Assembly (NCBI GenBank): GCA_949752795.1
Contig: CATKHW010000566.1
Span: forward strand, 186,001-250,000
Origin: Hyperoodon ampullatus
Lineage: Eukaryota > Chordata > Mammalia > Artiodactyla > Ziphiidae
DNA length: 64,000 nt
Direction: 5' to 3'
Part shown: positions 10,501 to 22,120 of the stretch, in pieces
Layout: each line of letters opens with the position of its first letter
Numbering within the stretch: the stretch's first letter is position 1
The notes under the pieces: generated by a model
Told to the model about the DNA's origin: nothing
The model's input: only the letters and a program-made list of their open reading frames with translations
Databases searched by the model: none
Made by a program: the position numbers and the translations under genes

Positions 10501-13219
10501 ACCCACCAGCAGCCCTACACATTACCCTCCGCCGTGCCCTAATCCTTATCCGTACGCTGACACTGACCCGTGCGTCCGCACGTGCCCTGACCCCAGCCGG
10601 TGTCCGTAACCTCACCTGTGTCCTAAACCTTGCCGTTCCCTAACCCGAACCCTAGCCCGGGACGGAAACCCACCAGCAGCCCTAAACCTTACCCTCCGCC
10701 GTGCCCTAATCCTGATGCGTGCGCTGACACTGACCCATGCGTCCGCACGTCCTCTGAACCCAGCCCGTGTCCGTACAATCACCTGTGCCCTAAATCTTGC
10801 CGTTCCCTAACCCGAACCCTAGCCCAGAACGGAAACCCACCAGCAGCCCTACACCTTACCCTCCGCCGTGCCCTAATCCTGATGCGTACGCTGACACTGT
10901 CCCATGCATCCGCACGTGCCCTGACACCAGCCCGTGTCCGTACCCTCACCTGTGCCCTAAACCTTGCCGTTCCCTAACCCGAACCCTAGCCCGGAACGGA
11001 AACCCACCAGCAGTCCTACACCTTACCCTACGCCGTGCCCTAATCCTGATGCGTACGCTGACACTGACCCGTGCGTCCGCACGTGCCCTGACCCCAGCAC
11101 GTGTCCGTACACTCACATGTGCCCTAAACCTTGCCATTCCCTAATGCGAACCCTACCCCGGAATGGAATCCCACCAGCAGCCCTAAACCTTACCCTCCGC
11201 CGTGCCCTAATCTTATTGCGTTCGCTGACAATGACCCGTGCTTCCGAACGTGCCAGGAAACCAACACGTGTCCGTACCCTCACCTGTGCCCTAAATCTTG
11301 CCGTTCCCTAACCCGAACCCTAGCCCAGAATGGAAACCCACCAGCAGACCTACACCTTACCCTCCGATGTGCCCTAATTCTGGTGCGTACGCTGACACTG
11401 ACCCGTGCGTACCCACGTGCACTGACCACAGCCCGTGTCCGTTCCCTCACCTGTGCCCTAAACCTTGCCTTTCCCTAACCCGAACCATAGCCCTGAACGG
11501 AAATTCACCAGAAGCCCGACACCTTACCCTCCCCCTTGCCCTAATCCTGATGCGTACGCTGACACTGAACCGTGCGTCCGCACGTGCCATGACCCCAGCC
11601 CATGTCCGTAACCTCACCTGTGCCGTAAACCTTGCCATTGCCTAACCCGAACACTAGCCAGGAACGGAGACACACCAGCAGCCCTACACTTTACCCTCTG
11701 CCGTCCCCTAATCCTGATGCGTACGCTGACACTGACACATGCGTCCGCACGTGCCCTGACCCCAGCCGGTGTCTGTAACCTCACCTGTGCCCTAAATCTT
11801 GCCGTTCCCTAACTTGAACCGTAGCCCGGAACGGAAACCCACAAGCAGTCCTACATCTTACCCTCCGCCGTGCCCTAATCCTGATGCGTACGCTGACACT
11901 GACCCGTGCGTCCGCACGTGCCCTGACCCAAGCACGTGTCCGTACCCTCACATGTGCCCTAAACCTTGCCGTCGCCTAACGCGAACCCTAGCCCGGAACG
12001 GAATCCCACCAGCAGCCCTACACCTTTCCCTCCGCCGTGCCCTAATCCTGAAGTGTACGCTGACACTGAACCTTGCGTCCCCACGTGCCCTGAACCCATC
12101 CCGTGTCCGTACCCTCAACTGTGCCCTAAACCTTGCCGTTCCCTAACCCGAACCCTAGACCGCAACGGAAACCAACCAGCAGCCCTACACCCTACCCTCC
12201 TCCGTGCCCTAATCCTGATGCGTACGCTGACACTGACCCATGCGTCCGCACGTGCTCTGACCCCAGCCTCTGTCCATAACATCACCTGTGCCCTAAACCT
12301 TGCCGTTCCCTAACCCGAACCCTAGCCTGGAACGGAAACCCACCAGCAGCCCTACACCTTACCCTCCGCCGTTCCCTAATTCTAATCCGTACGCTGACGC
12401 TGACCCGTGCATCCGCACGTGCACTGACTCAAGCCCGTGTCCGTACCCTCACCTGTACCCTAAACCTTGCCGTTCCCTAACCCGAACCCTAGCCCGGAAC
12501 GGAAACCCACTATCAGCCCTACACCTTGCCCTCCGCTGTGCCCTAATACTGATGCGTGCGCTGACACTGACACGTGCATCCGCACGTCCTCTGAACCCAG
12601 CCCGTGTCCGTACCCTCACCTGTGCCCTAAACCTTGCCGTTCCCTAACCCGAACCCTAGCCCAGAACGGAAACCCACCAGCAGCCCTACACCTTACCCTC
12701 CGATGTGCCCTAATCCTGGTGCGTACGCTGACACTGACCCGTGCTTCCCCACGTGCACTGACCACAGCCCGTGTCCGTTCCCTCACCTGTGCCCTAAACC
12801 TTGCCGTTCCGTAACCCGAACCCTAGCCCGGAATGGAAACCCACCAGAAGCCAGACACCTTACCCTCCGCCTTGCCCTAATCCTGATGCATACGCTGACA
12901 CTGAACCGTGCGTCCGCATGTGCCCTGACCACAGCCCGTGTCCGTAACCTCACCTGTGCCCTAAACCTTGCCGTTCCCTAACCCGAACCCTAGCCCGGAA
13001 CGGAAACCCACCAGCAGCCCTAAACCTTACCCTCTGCCGTGCCCTAATCCTGAGGCGTACGCTGACACTGACCCGTGCGTCCGCACGTATCCTTACCCCA
13101 GCACGTGTCCGTTCCCTCTTCTGTGCCCTAAACCTTGCCGTTCCCTAATCTAAACCCTAGCTCGGAACGGAAACCCACCACCAGCCCTACACCTTACCCT
13201 CGGCCGTGCCCTAATCCTG
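7542..13219 (+). repeat. Higher-order unit B (34 monomers, 5678 bp)
   Basis: Unit B is the tandem second copy of unit A. Its right end is placed where the unit-A sequence would run out. Beyond 13219 the sequence still resembles the start of B, but several differences appear within a few tens of bases (CCACACG for CCGCACG, GACCCCAG for GAACCCAG, TTGTTTG for TTGTCTG). B retains the 168-bp monomer at 9127-9294 and the one-base-short monomer near 10470. Confidence 0.9.
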
Positions 13220-13693
13220 ATGCGTACGCTGACACTGACCAGTGTGTCCACACGTGCCCTGACCCCAGCCCTTGTTTGTTCCCTCAACTGTGCCCTACAC
13301 GTTGCCGTTACCTAACCAGAACCGTAGCCCGGAACGGAAACCCACCAACAGCCCTACACCTTACCGTCCGCCGTGCCCTAATCCTGATGCGTACACTGAC
13401 ACTGACCCGTGCGTCCTCACATGCCCTGACCCCAGTCCGTGTCCGTACCCTCACCTGTGCCCTAAACCTTGCCGTTCCATAACCCGAACCCTAGGCTGGA
13501 ACGGAAACCCACCAGCAGCCCTACACCTTACCCTCCGCCGTGCCCTAATCCTGATGCGTATGCTGACACTGACCCGTGCGTCCGCACGTGCCCTGACCAC
13601 AGCGCGTGGCCGTACCCTCACCTGTGACCTAAACCTTGCCGTTCCCTAACACGAACCCTAGCCCATAACGGAAACCCACCAGCGGCCCTACAC
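13220..13693 (+). repeat. Linker monomers between unit B and the second alpha block
   Basis: Roughly three monomers resemble 24700-25170 (and its duplicate 33710-34185) more than they resemble the start of unit B. They share TTGCCGTTCCATAACCCG and the ACCCTAGGCTGG head at about 13490. They lead into the 166-bp monomer 13636-13801, which carries the one-base-short CCCTGAACCAGCCC. Confidence 0.7.
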
Positions 13694-13801
13694 CTTACCC
13701 TCTGCCGTGTCCTAATCCTGATGCGTACGCTGACACTGAACCGTGCGTCCACATGTGCCCTGAACCAGCCCGTGTCCGTACCCTCACCTGTGCCCTAAAC
13801 C
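13636..13801 (+). repeat. 166-bp monomer, example of single-base length variants
   Basis: One C is missing from the CCCTGAACCCAGCCC tract. Register analysis across the window gives about twenty-five one-base losses and two one-base gains and no larger net change in any monomer. Many losses fall in C runs (CCCCAG to CCCAG) or in the head (TTCCCTAACC to TTCCCAACC). Other affected regions are near 4790, 10470, 25275, 25500, 27620, 31130, 34289, 34515, 36630, 44965, 45029, 48560, 53523, 54885, 55212, 58696 and 59013. Confidence 0.8.
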
Positions 13802-15723
13802 TTGCCGTTCCCTAACCCGAACCCTAGCCCGGAACGGAAACCCACCAGCAGCCCTACACTTTACCCTCCGCCGTGCCCTAATCCTGATGCGTACGCTGAC
13901 ACTGACACGTGTGTCCGCACGTGCCCTGAACCCAGCCCGTGTCCGTACCCTCACCTGTGCCCTAAACCTTGCAATTCGCTAACCAGAACTGTAGCCCGGA
14001 ACGGAAACCCACCAGCAGCCCTACTCCTTACCCTCCACGGTGCCCTAATCCTGATGCGTACGCTGACACTGACCGGTGCGTCCGCACGTGCCCTGACCCC
14101 ACCCGGTGTCCGTACACTCACGTGTGCCCTAAACCTTGCCGTTCCCTAACACGAACCCTAGCCCATAACGGAAACCCACCAGCAGCCCTACACCTTACCC
14201 TCCGCCGTGCCCTAATCCTGATGCGTACGCTGACACTGTCCCGTGCGTCCGCACGTGCCCTTACCCAAGCCCGTGTTCGTACTCTCACCTGTGCCCTAAA
14301 CCTTGCCGTTCCCTAACCCGAACTCTAACCCGGAACAGAAACCCACCAGCAGCCCTACACCTTACCCTCCACCGCACCTTAATCCTGATGCGTACGCTGA
14401 CACTGACCCGTGCATCCGCACGGTCCCTGACCCCAGCACGTGTCTGTACCCTCACCTGTGCCCTAAACCTTGACGTTCCCTATCCCGAACCCTAGCCCGG
14501 AACGGAAACCCATCAGCAGACCTCCACCTTACCCTCCGCCATGCCCTAATTCTGATATGTACGCTGACACTGACGCGTGCGTCCGCACGTGCCCTGACCC
14601 CAGCCCGTGTCCGTACCCTCACCTGTTCCCTAAACCTTGCCGTTCCCTAACCGAAACCCTAGCCCAGAACAGAAACCCACCAGCAGCCCTACACCTTACC
14701 CTCCGCCGTGCCCTAAACCTGATGCGTATGCTGACCTTGTCACGTGCGTCCGCACGTGCCCTGACCCCAGCCCGTGTCCGTACACTCACCTATGCCCTAA
14801 ACCTTGCCATTCCCTAACCCGAACCCTAGCGCTGAACGGAAACCCACCAGAAGCCCTACACCTTACCCTCCGCCGTGCCCTAATCCTGATGCGTACGCTG
14901 ACACTGACCTGTGCGTCCGCACGTGCCCTGACCCCAGCCCGTATCCGTACCCTCACCTGTGCCCTACAACCTGTGGTTCCCTAACCCGAACCCTAGCCAA
15001 GAACAGAAACCCACCAGCAGCCCTACACCTTACCCTCCTCCGTGCCCTAACCCTGATGCGTACGTTGACACTGACACATGCGTCCGCATGTGCCCTGACC
15101 ACAGCCCGTGTCCGTAACCTCACCTGTGCCCTAAACCTTGCCGTTCCCTAACTTGCACCGTAGCCCGGAACGGAAACCCACCAGCAGCCCTACACCTTAC
15201 CCTCCTCCGTGCCATAAACCTGATGTGTACGCTGACACTGACCAGTGCGTCCGCACGTGCACTCACCCCAGCCCGTGTCCATACCCTCTCCTGTGCCCTA
15301 AACCTTGCCTTTCCCTAACCCGAACCCTAGCCCGGAACGGAAACCCACCAGCAGACCTACACCTTACCCTCCGCCGTGCCCTAATCCTGATGCGTACGCT
15401 GACACTGACCCGTGCATCCGCACGTTCCCTGACCCCAGCACGTGTCTGTACCCTCACCTGTGCCCTGAACCTTGCCGTTCCCTAACCCGAACCCTAGCCC
15501 GGAACGGAAACCCACTAGCAGCCCTACACCTTACCCTCCGCCGTGCCCTAATCCTGATGCGTACGCTGACACTGATCCGTGCATCCGTACGTGCCCTGAC
15601 CCCAGCACGTGTTTGTACCCTCACCTGTGCCCTAAACCTTGCCGTTCCCTAACCCGAACCCTAGCCCGGAACGGAAACCCAACAGCAGCCTTACACCTTA
15701 CCCTCCGCCGTGCCCTAATCCTA
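13694..15723 (+). repeat. Alpha block, copy 2
   Basis: Alpha copy 2 corresponds to 1-1863 with one extra monomer. The inserted monomer lies between the 'GACCTTGTCACGTGCG' monomer (14637) and the monomer ending GCCCTACAACCTGTGG (about 14960). In copy 1 these two monomers are fused. The block continues without a break into unit C, just as alpha copy 1 continues into unit A. Confidence 0.85.
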
Positions 15724-18700
15724 ATGCGTACACTGACACTGACCAGTGTGTCCGCACGTGCCCTGAACCCAGCCCTTGTCTGTTCCCTCACCTGTGCCCT
15801 ACACGTTGCCGTTCCCTAACCAGAACCGTAGCCCGGAATGGAAACCCACCAACCGCCCTACACATTACACTCCGCCGTGCCCTAATCCTGATGCGTACGC
15901 TGACACTGACCCATGCGTCCGCACGTGCCTTGACCCCAGCCCGTGTCCGTACCCTCACCTGTGCCCTAAACCTTGCCATTCCCTAACCCGAACCCTAGCT
16001 TGGAACGGAAACCCAACATCAGCCCTACACCTTACCGTACGCCGTGCCCTAATCCTGATGCGTACGCTGACACTGACTCGTACGTTGGCACGTGCCCTGA
16101 CCACAGCCCGTGTCCGTACCCTCACCTGTGACCTAAACCTTGCCGTTCCCTAACCCGAACCCTAGCCCGGAACGGAAACTCACCAGCAGCCATAAACCTT
16201 ACCATCCGCCATGCCCTAATTCTGATGCGTACGCTGACACTGACCCGTGCATCCGCACGTCCTCTGAACCCAGCCCGTGTCCGTACCCTCACCTGTGCCC
16301 TAAACCTTGCCGTTCCCTAACCCGAACCCTAGCCCAGAACGGAAACCCAGCAGCAGCCCTACAACTTACCCTCCGATGTGCCCTAATCCTGATGCGTACG
16401 CTGACACTGAACCGTGCGTCCCCACGTGCACTGACCACAGCCCGTGTCCGTTCCCTCACCTGTGCCCTAAACCTTGCCGTTCCCTAACCCGATCCCTAGC
16501 CCGGAACGGAAACTCACCAGAAGCCAGACACCTTACCCTCCGCCTTGCCCTAATCCTGATGCATACGCTGACACTGAACCGTGCTTCCGCACGTGCCCTG
16601 ACCCCAGCCCGTGTCCGTAACCTCACCTGTGCCCTAAACCTTGCCGTACCCTAACACGAACCCTAGCCCGTAACGGAAACCCACCAGCAGCCCTAAACCT
16701 TACCCTCCGCCGTGCCCTAATCCTGAGGGGTACGCTGACACTGACCCGTGCGTCCGCACGTATCCTGACCCCAGCACGTGTCCGTTCCCTCATCTGTGCC
16801 CTAAACCTTGAAGTTCCCTAACCTCAACCCTAGCCCGGAACGGAAACCCACCAGCAGCCCTACACCTTACCCTCCGCCGTGCCCTAATCCTGATGTGTAG
16901 GCTGACACTGACCCTTGTGTCCGCACGTGCCATGAGACCAGCCCGTGTCCGTACCATCACCTGTGCCCTAAACCTTGCCGTTCCCTAACCCGAACCCTAG
17001 CCCGGAAGGGAAACCCACCAGCAGCCCTACACCTTACCCTCCGCCGTGCCCTAATCCTTATCCGTACGCTGACACTGACCCGTGCGTCCGCACGTGCCCT
17101 GACCCCAGCACGTGTCCGTACACTCACATGTGCCCTAAACCTTGCCATTCCCTAATGCGAACCCTAGCCCGGAATGGAATCCCACCAGCAGCCCTAAACC
17201 TTACCCTCCGCCGTGCCCTAATCTTATTGCGTTCGCTGACAATGACCCGTGCGACCGAACGTGCCAGGACACCAACACGTGTCCGTACCCTCACCTGTGC
17301 CCTAAATCTTGCCGTTCCCTAACCCGAACCCTAGCCCAGAATGGAAACCCACCAGCAGACCTACACCTTACCCTCCGATGTGCCCTAATTCTGGTGAGTA
17401 CGCTGACACTGACCCGTGCGTACCCACGTGCACTGACCACAGCCCGTGTCCGTTCCCTCACCTGTGCCCTAAACCTTGCCTTTCCCTAACCCGAACCATA
17501 GCCCTGAACGGAAATTCACCAGAAGCCCGACACCTTACCCTCCCCCTTGCCCTAATCCTGATGCGTACGCTGACACTGAACCGTGCGTCCGCACGTGCCA
17601 TGACCCCAGCCCATGTCCGTAACCTCACCTGTGCCGTAAACCTTGCCATTGCCTAACCCGAACCCTAGCCAGGAACGGAGACACACCAGCAGCCCTAAAC
17701 TTTACCCTCTGCCGTCCCCTAATCCTGATGCGTACGCTGACACTGACACATGCGTCCGCACGTGCCCTGACCCCAGCCGGTGTCCGTAACCTCACCTGTG
17801 CCCTAAATCTTGCCGTTCCCTAACTTGAACCGTAGCCCGGAACGGAAACCCACAAGCAGTCCTACATCTTACCCTCCGCCGTGCCCTAATCCTGATGCGT
17901 ACGCTGACACTGACCCGTGCGTCCGCACGTGCCCTGACCCCAGCACGTGTCCGTACCCTCACATGTGCCCTAAACCTTGCCGTCGCCTAACGCGAACCCT
18001 AGCCCGGAACGGAATCCCACCAGCAGCCCTACACCTTACCCTCCGCCGTGCCCTAATCCTGAAGTGTACGCTGACACTGAACCTTGCGTCCCCACGTGCC
18101 CTGAACCCATCCCGTGTCCGTACCCTCAACTGTGCCCTAAACCTTGCCGTTCCCTAACCCGAACCCTAGACCGCAACGGAAACCAACCAGCAGCCCTACA
18201 CCCTACCCTCCTCCGTGCCCTAATCCTGATGCGTACGCTGACACTGACCCGTGCGTCCGCACGTGCTCTGACCCCAGCCTCTGTCCATAACATCACCTGT
18301 GCCCTAAACCTTGCCGTTCCCTAACCCGAACGCTAGCCTGGAACGGAAACCCACCAGCAGCCCTACACCTTACCCTCCGCCGTTCCCTAATTCTAATCCG
18401 TACGCTGACGCTGACCCGTGCATCCGCACGTGCCCTAACTCAAGCCCGTGTCCGTACCCTCACCTGTACCCTAAACCTTGCCGTTCCCTAACCCGAAACC
18501 TAGCCCGGAACGGAAACCCACTATCAGCCCTACACCTTACCCTCCGCTGTGCCCTAATACTGATGCGTGCGCTGACACTGACACGTGCATCCGCACGTCC
18601 TCTGAACCCAGCCCGTGTCCGTACCCTCACCTGTGCCCTAAACCTTGCCGTTCCCTAACCCGAACCCTAGCCCAGAACGGAAACCCACCAGCAGCCCTAC

Positions 18701-19190
18701 ACCTTACCCTCCGATGTGCCCTAATCCTGGTGCGTACGCTGACACTGACCCGTGCGTCCCCACGTGCACTGACCACAGCCCGTGTCCGTTCCCTCACCTG
18801 TGCCCTAAACCTTGCCGTTCCCTAACCCGAACCCTAGCCCGGAATGGAAACCCACCAGAAGCCAGACACCTTACCCTCCGCCTTGCCCTAATCCTGATGC
18901 ATACGCTGACACTGAACCGTGCGTCCGCATGTGCCCTGACCACAGCCGGTGTCCGTAACCTCACCTGTGCCCTAAACCTTGCCGTTCCATAACCCGAACC
19001 CTAGCCCGGAACGGAAACCCACCAGCAGCCCTAAACCTTACCCTCCGCCGTGCCCTAATCCTGAGGCGTACGCTGACACTGACCCGTGCGTCCGCACGTA
19101 TCCTTACCCCAGCACGTGTCCGTTCCCTCTTCTGTGCACTAAACCTTGCCGTTCCCTAATCTCAACCCTAGCTCGGAACGGAAACCCACC
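15724..19190 (+). repeat. Higher-order unit C, internally deleted copy of A/B
   Basis: Up to about 16898 this unit matches unit B at a shift of 8182 bp. It then matches at 6511 and, from about 17060-17110 on, at 6011 bp. These steps correspond to loss of 10 and then 3 whole monomers relative to B. Collinearity with B continues to about 19190 in the monomer opening TTGCCGTTCCCTAATCTC. There the sequence switches to an unrelated monomer type of the same family (GATGTGTACACTGACACAG). Confidence 0.85.
16880..16910 (+). other. Recombination junction inside unit C
   Basis: Left of this point the sequence follows the monomer at 8626 in unit B (CTCAACCCTAGCC head, GATGTGTA). Right of it the sequence follows the monomer at 10297 (GGCTGACACTGACCCTTGTG, then GTGCCATGAG). 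The two parents share CCTAATCCTGATGTGTA, so the crossover lies in that short identity. The product keeps the 167-bp register. Confidence 0.75.
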
Positions 19191-22120
19191 AGCAGCCCTA
19201 CACCTTACCCTCCGCCGTGCCCTAATCCTGATGTGTACACTGACACAGACCCGTGCGTCCTCACGTGTCCTGAACCCAGCCCGTGTCCGTAACCTCACCT
19301 GTGCCCTAAACCTTGCCGTTCCCTACCCTGAACCGTAGCCCCGTACGGTAACCCACCAGCAGCCCTACACCTTACCCTCCTCCGTGCCCTAATCCTTATG
19401 CGTACGCTGACACTGACCCCTGCGTCCGCATGTGCACTGACACCAGCCCGTGTCCATACCCTCACCTGTGCCTTAAAACTTGCCTTTCCCTAACCCGAAC
19501 CCTAGCCCGGAACGGAAACAATCCAGCAGCCCTAAACCTTACCCTCCGCCGTGCCCTAATCCTGAGGCGTACGCTGACACTGAACCGTGCGTCCGCACGT
19601 GCCCTGAACCCAGCCCATGTCTGTAAGCTCACCTGTGCCCTAAACCTTGCCATTCACTAACCCGAACCCTAGCCAGGAACGGAGACACACCAGCAGCCCT
19701 AAACCTTACCCTCTGCCGTCTCCTAATCCTTATGCGTACGCTGACACTGACACATGCATCCGCACGTGCCCTGACCCCAGCCCGTGTCCATAACCTCACC
19801 TGTGCCCTAAACCTTGCCGTTCCCTAACTTGAACCGTAGCCCGGAACGGAAACCCACCAGCAGTCCTACACCTTACCCTCCGCCGTGCCCTAATCCTGAT
19901 GCGTACGCTGACACTGACCTGTGCGTCCGCACGTGCCCTGACCCCAGCACGTGTCCGTACCCTCAACTGTGCCCTAAACCTTGCCGTTCCCTAACCCGAA
20001 CCCTAGACCGCAACGGAAACCCACCAGCAGCCCTACACCTTACCCTCTGCCGTGCCCTAATCCTGATTCGTACGCTGACACTGATCCGTGCGTCCGCACC
20101 TGCCCTGAAACCAGCCTGTGTCTGTAACCTCACCTGTGCCCTAAACCTTGCCGTTCCCTAACCCGAACCCTAGCCCGGAATGGAAACCCACCAGCAGCCC
20201 TACACCTTACCCTCCGCAGTGCCCTAATCCTGATGCGTACGCTGACACTGACCCGTGCGTCCACACGTGCCCTGAACCCAGCCCGTGTCCGTAACCTCAC
20301 CTGTGCCCTAAACCTTACCGTTCCCTAACCCGAACCCTAGACCGGAACGGAAACCCACCAGCAGGCCTACACCCTACCCTCCGCCGTGCCCCAATCCTGA
20401 TGCGTACGCTGACACTGACCCGTGTGTCCGAACGTGCTCTGACCCCAGCCTCTGTCCGTACCCTCACCTGTGCCCTAAACCTTGCCGTTCCCTAACCCGA
20501 ACCCTAGCCCGGAACGGAAACCCAACAGCAGCCCTACACCTTACCCTCCGCCGTGCCCTAATCTTATTGCGTTCGCTGACAATGACCCGTGCGTCCGAAC
20601 TTGCCCCGACCCCAACACATGTCCGTACCCTCACCTGTGCCCTAAACCTTGCCGTTCCCCTACCCGAACTCTAGCCCGGAAAATAAACCCACCAGCACCC
20701 CAACACCTTACCCTCCGCCGTTGCCTAATCCTCATGCGTGCGCTGACACTGACATGTGCGTCCGCACGTGCCCTGACCCCAGCACGTGTCCGTACCCTCA
20801 CATGTGCCCTAAACCTTGCCGTTCCCTAACGCGAACCCTAGCCCGGAATGGAAACCCACCAGCAGCCCTAAACCTTACCCTCCACCGTGCCCTAATCTTA
20901 TTGCGTTCGCTGACAATGACCCGTGCCTCCGAACGTGCCGCGACCCCAACATGTGACCGTACCCTCACCTGTGCCCGAAACCTTGCCGTTCCCCTACCCG
21001 AACTCTAGTCCGGAAAATAAACCGACCAGCAGCCCAACACCTTACCCTCCGCCGTGCCCTAATCCTGAAGTGTACGCTGACACTGAACCTTGCGTCCCCA
21101 CGTGCCCTGAACCCATCCCGTGTCCGTAAGCTCAACTGTGCCCTAAACCTTGCCGTTCCCTAACCCGAACCCTAGACCGCAACGGAAACCAACCAGCAGT
21201 CCTACACCTTACCCTCTGCCGTGCCCTAATCCTGATGCGTACGCTGACACTGATCCATGCGTCCGCACGTGCCCTGAACACAGCCCGTGTCCGTACCATC
21301 ACCTGTGCCCTAAACCTTGCCGTTCCCTAACCCGAACCCTAGCCCGGAACGGAAACCAACCAGCAGCCCTGCACCCTACCCTCCTCCATGCCCTAATCCT
21401 GATGCGTACGCTGACACTGACCCGTGCGTCCGCACGTGCTCTGAACCCAGCCTCTGTCCATAACATCACCTGTGCCCTAAACCTTGCCGTTCCCTAACCC
21501 GAACCCTAGCCTGGAACGGAAACCCACCAGCAGCCCTACACCTTACCCTCCACCGAGCCCTAATCCTAATCCGTACGCTGACACTGACCCGTGCGTCCGC
21601 ACGTGCTCTGACCCCAGCCTCTGTCCATAATATCATCTGTGCCCTAAACCTTGCCGTTCCCTAACCCGAACCCTAGCCTGGAACGGAAACCCACCAGCAG
21701 CCCTACACCTTACCCTCCACCGAGCCCTAATTCTAATCCGTACGCTGACACTGACCCGTGCGTCCGCACGTGCTCTGAACCCAGCCTCTGTCCATAACAT
21801 CATCTGTGCCCTAAACCTTGCCGTTCCCTATCCCGAACCCTACCCTGGAACGGAAACCCACCAGCAGCCCTACACCTTACCCTCCGCCGTGCCCTAATTC
21901 TAATCCGTACGCTGACACTGACCCGTGCATCCGCACGTGCCCTGACTCCAGCCCGTGTCCGTACCCTCACCTGTGCCCTCAGCCTTGCCGTTCCCTAACC
22001 CGAACCCTAGCCCGGAACGGAAACCCACTAGCAGCCCTACACCTTACCCTCCGCCGTGCCCTAATACTGATGCGTGCGCTGACACTGACCCGTGCATCCG
22101 CACGTCCTCTGAACCCAGCC
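19191..22120 (+). repeat. Mosaic satellite segment between unit C and E1
   Basis: These are monomers of the same satellite without a single collinear partner elsewhere in the window. The segment includes a copy of the monomer with CACTGACACCAGCCCG (19430, compare 3232 and 8910), a diverged dimer duplication (20482-20815 against 20816-21149, sharing CTAATCTTATTGCGTTCGC and a GGAAAATAAACC head) and a single-monomer duplication at 21484-21817. I see no non-satellite sequence. Confidence 0.85.
21484..21817 (+). repeat. Single-monomer tandem duplication
   Basis: 21484-21650 and 21651-21817 differ at only three positions I can find (ATCCTAATCC/ATTCTAATCC, GACCCCAGCC/GAACCCAGCC, AATATC/AACATC). Both share the unusual CACCGAGCCC and CATAA(T/C)ATCATCTG features. 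Ordinary neighbours differ far more, so this is a recent one-repeat slippage or unequal exchange. Confidence 0.85.
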
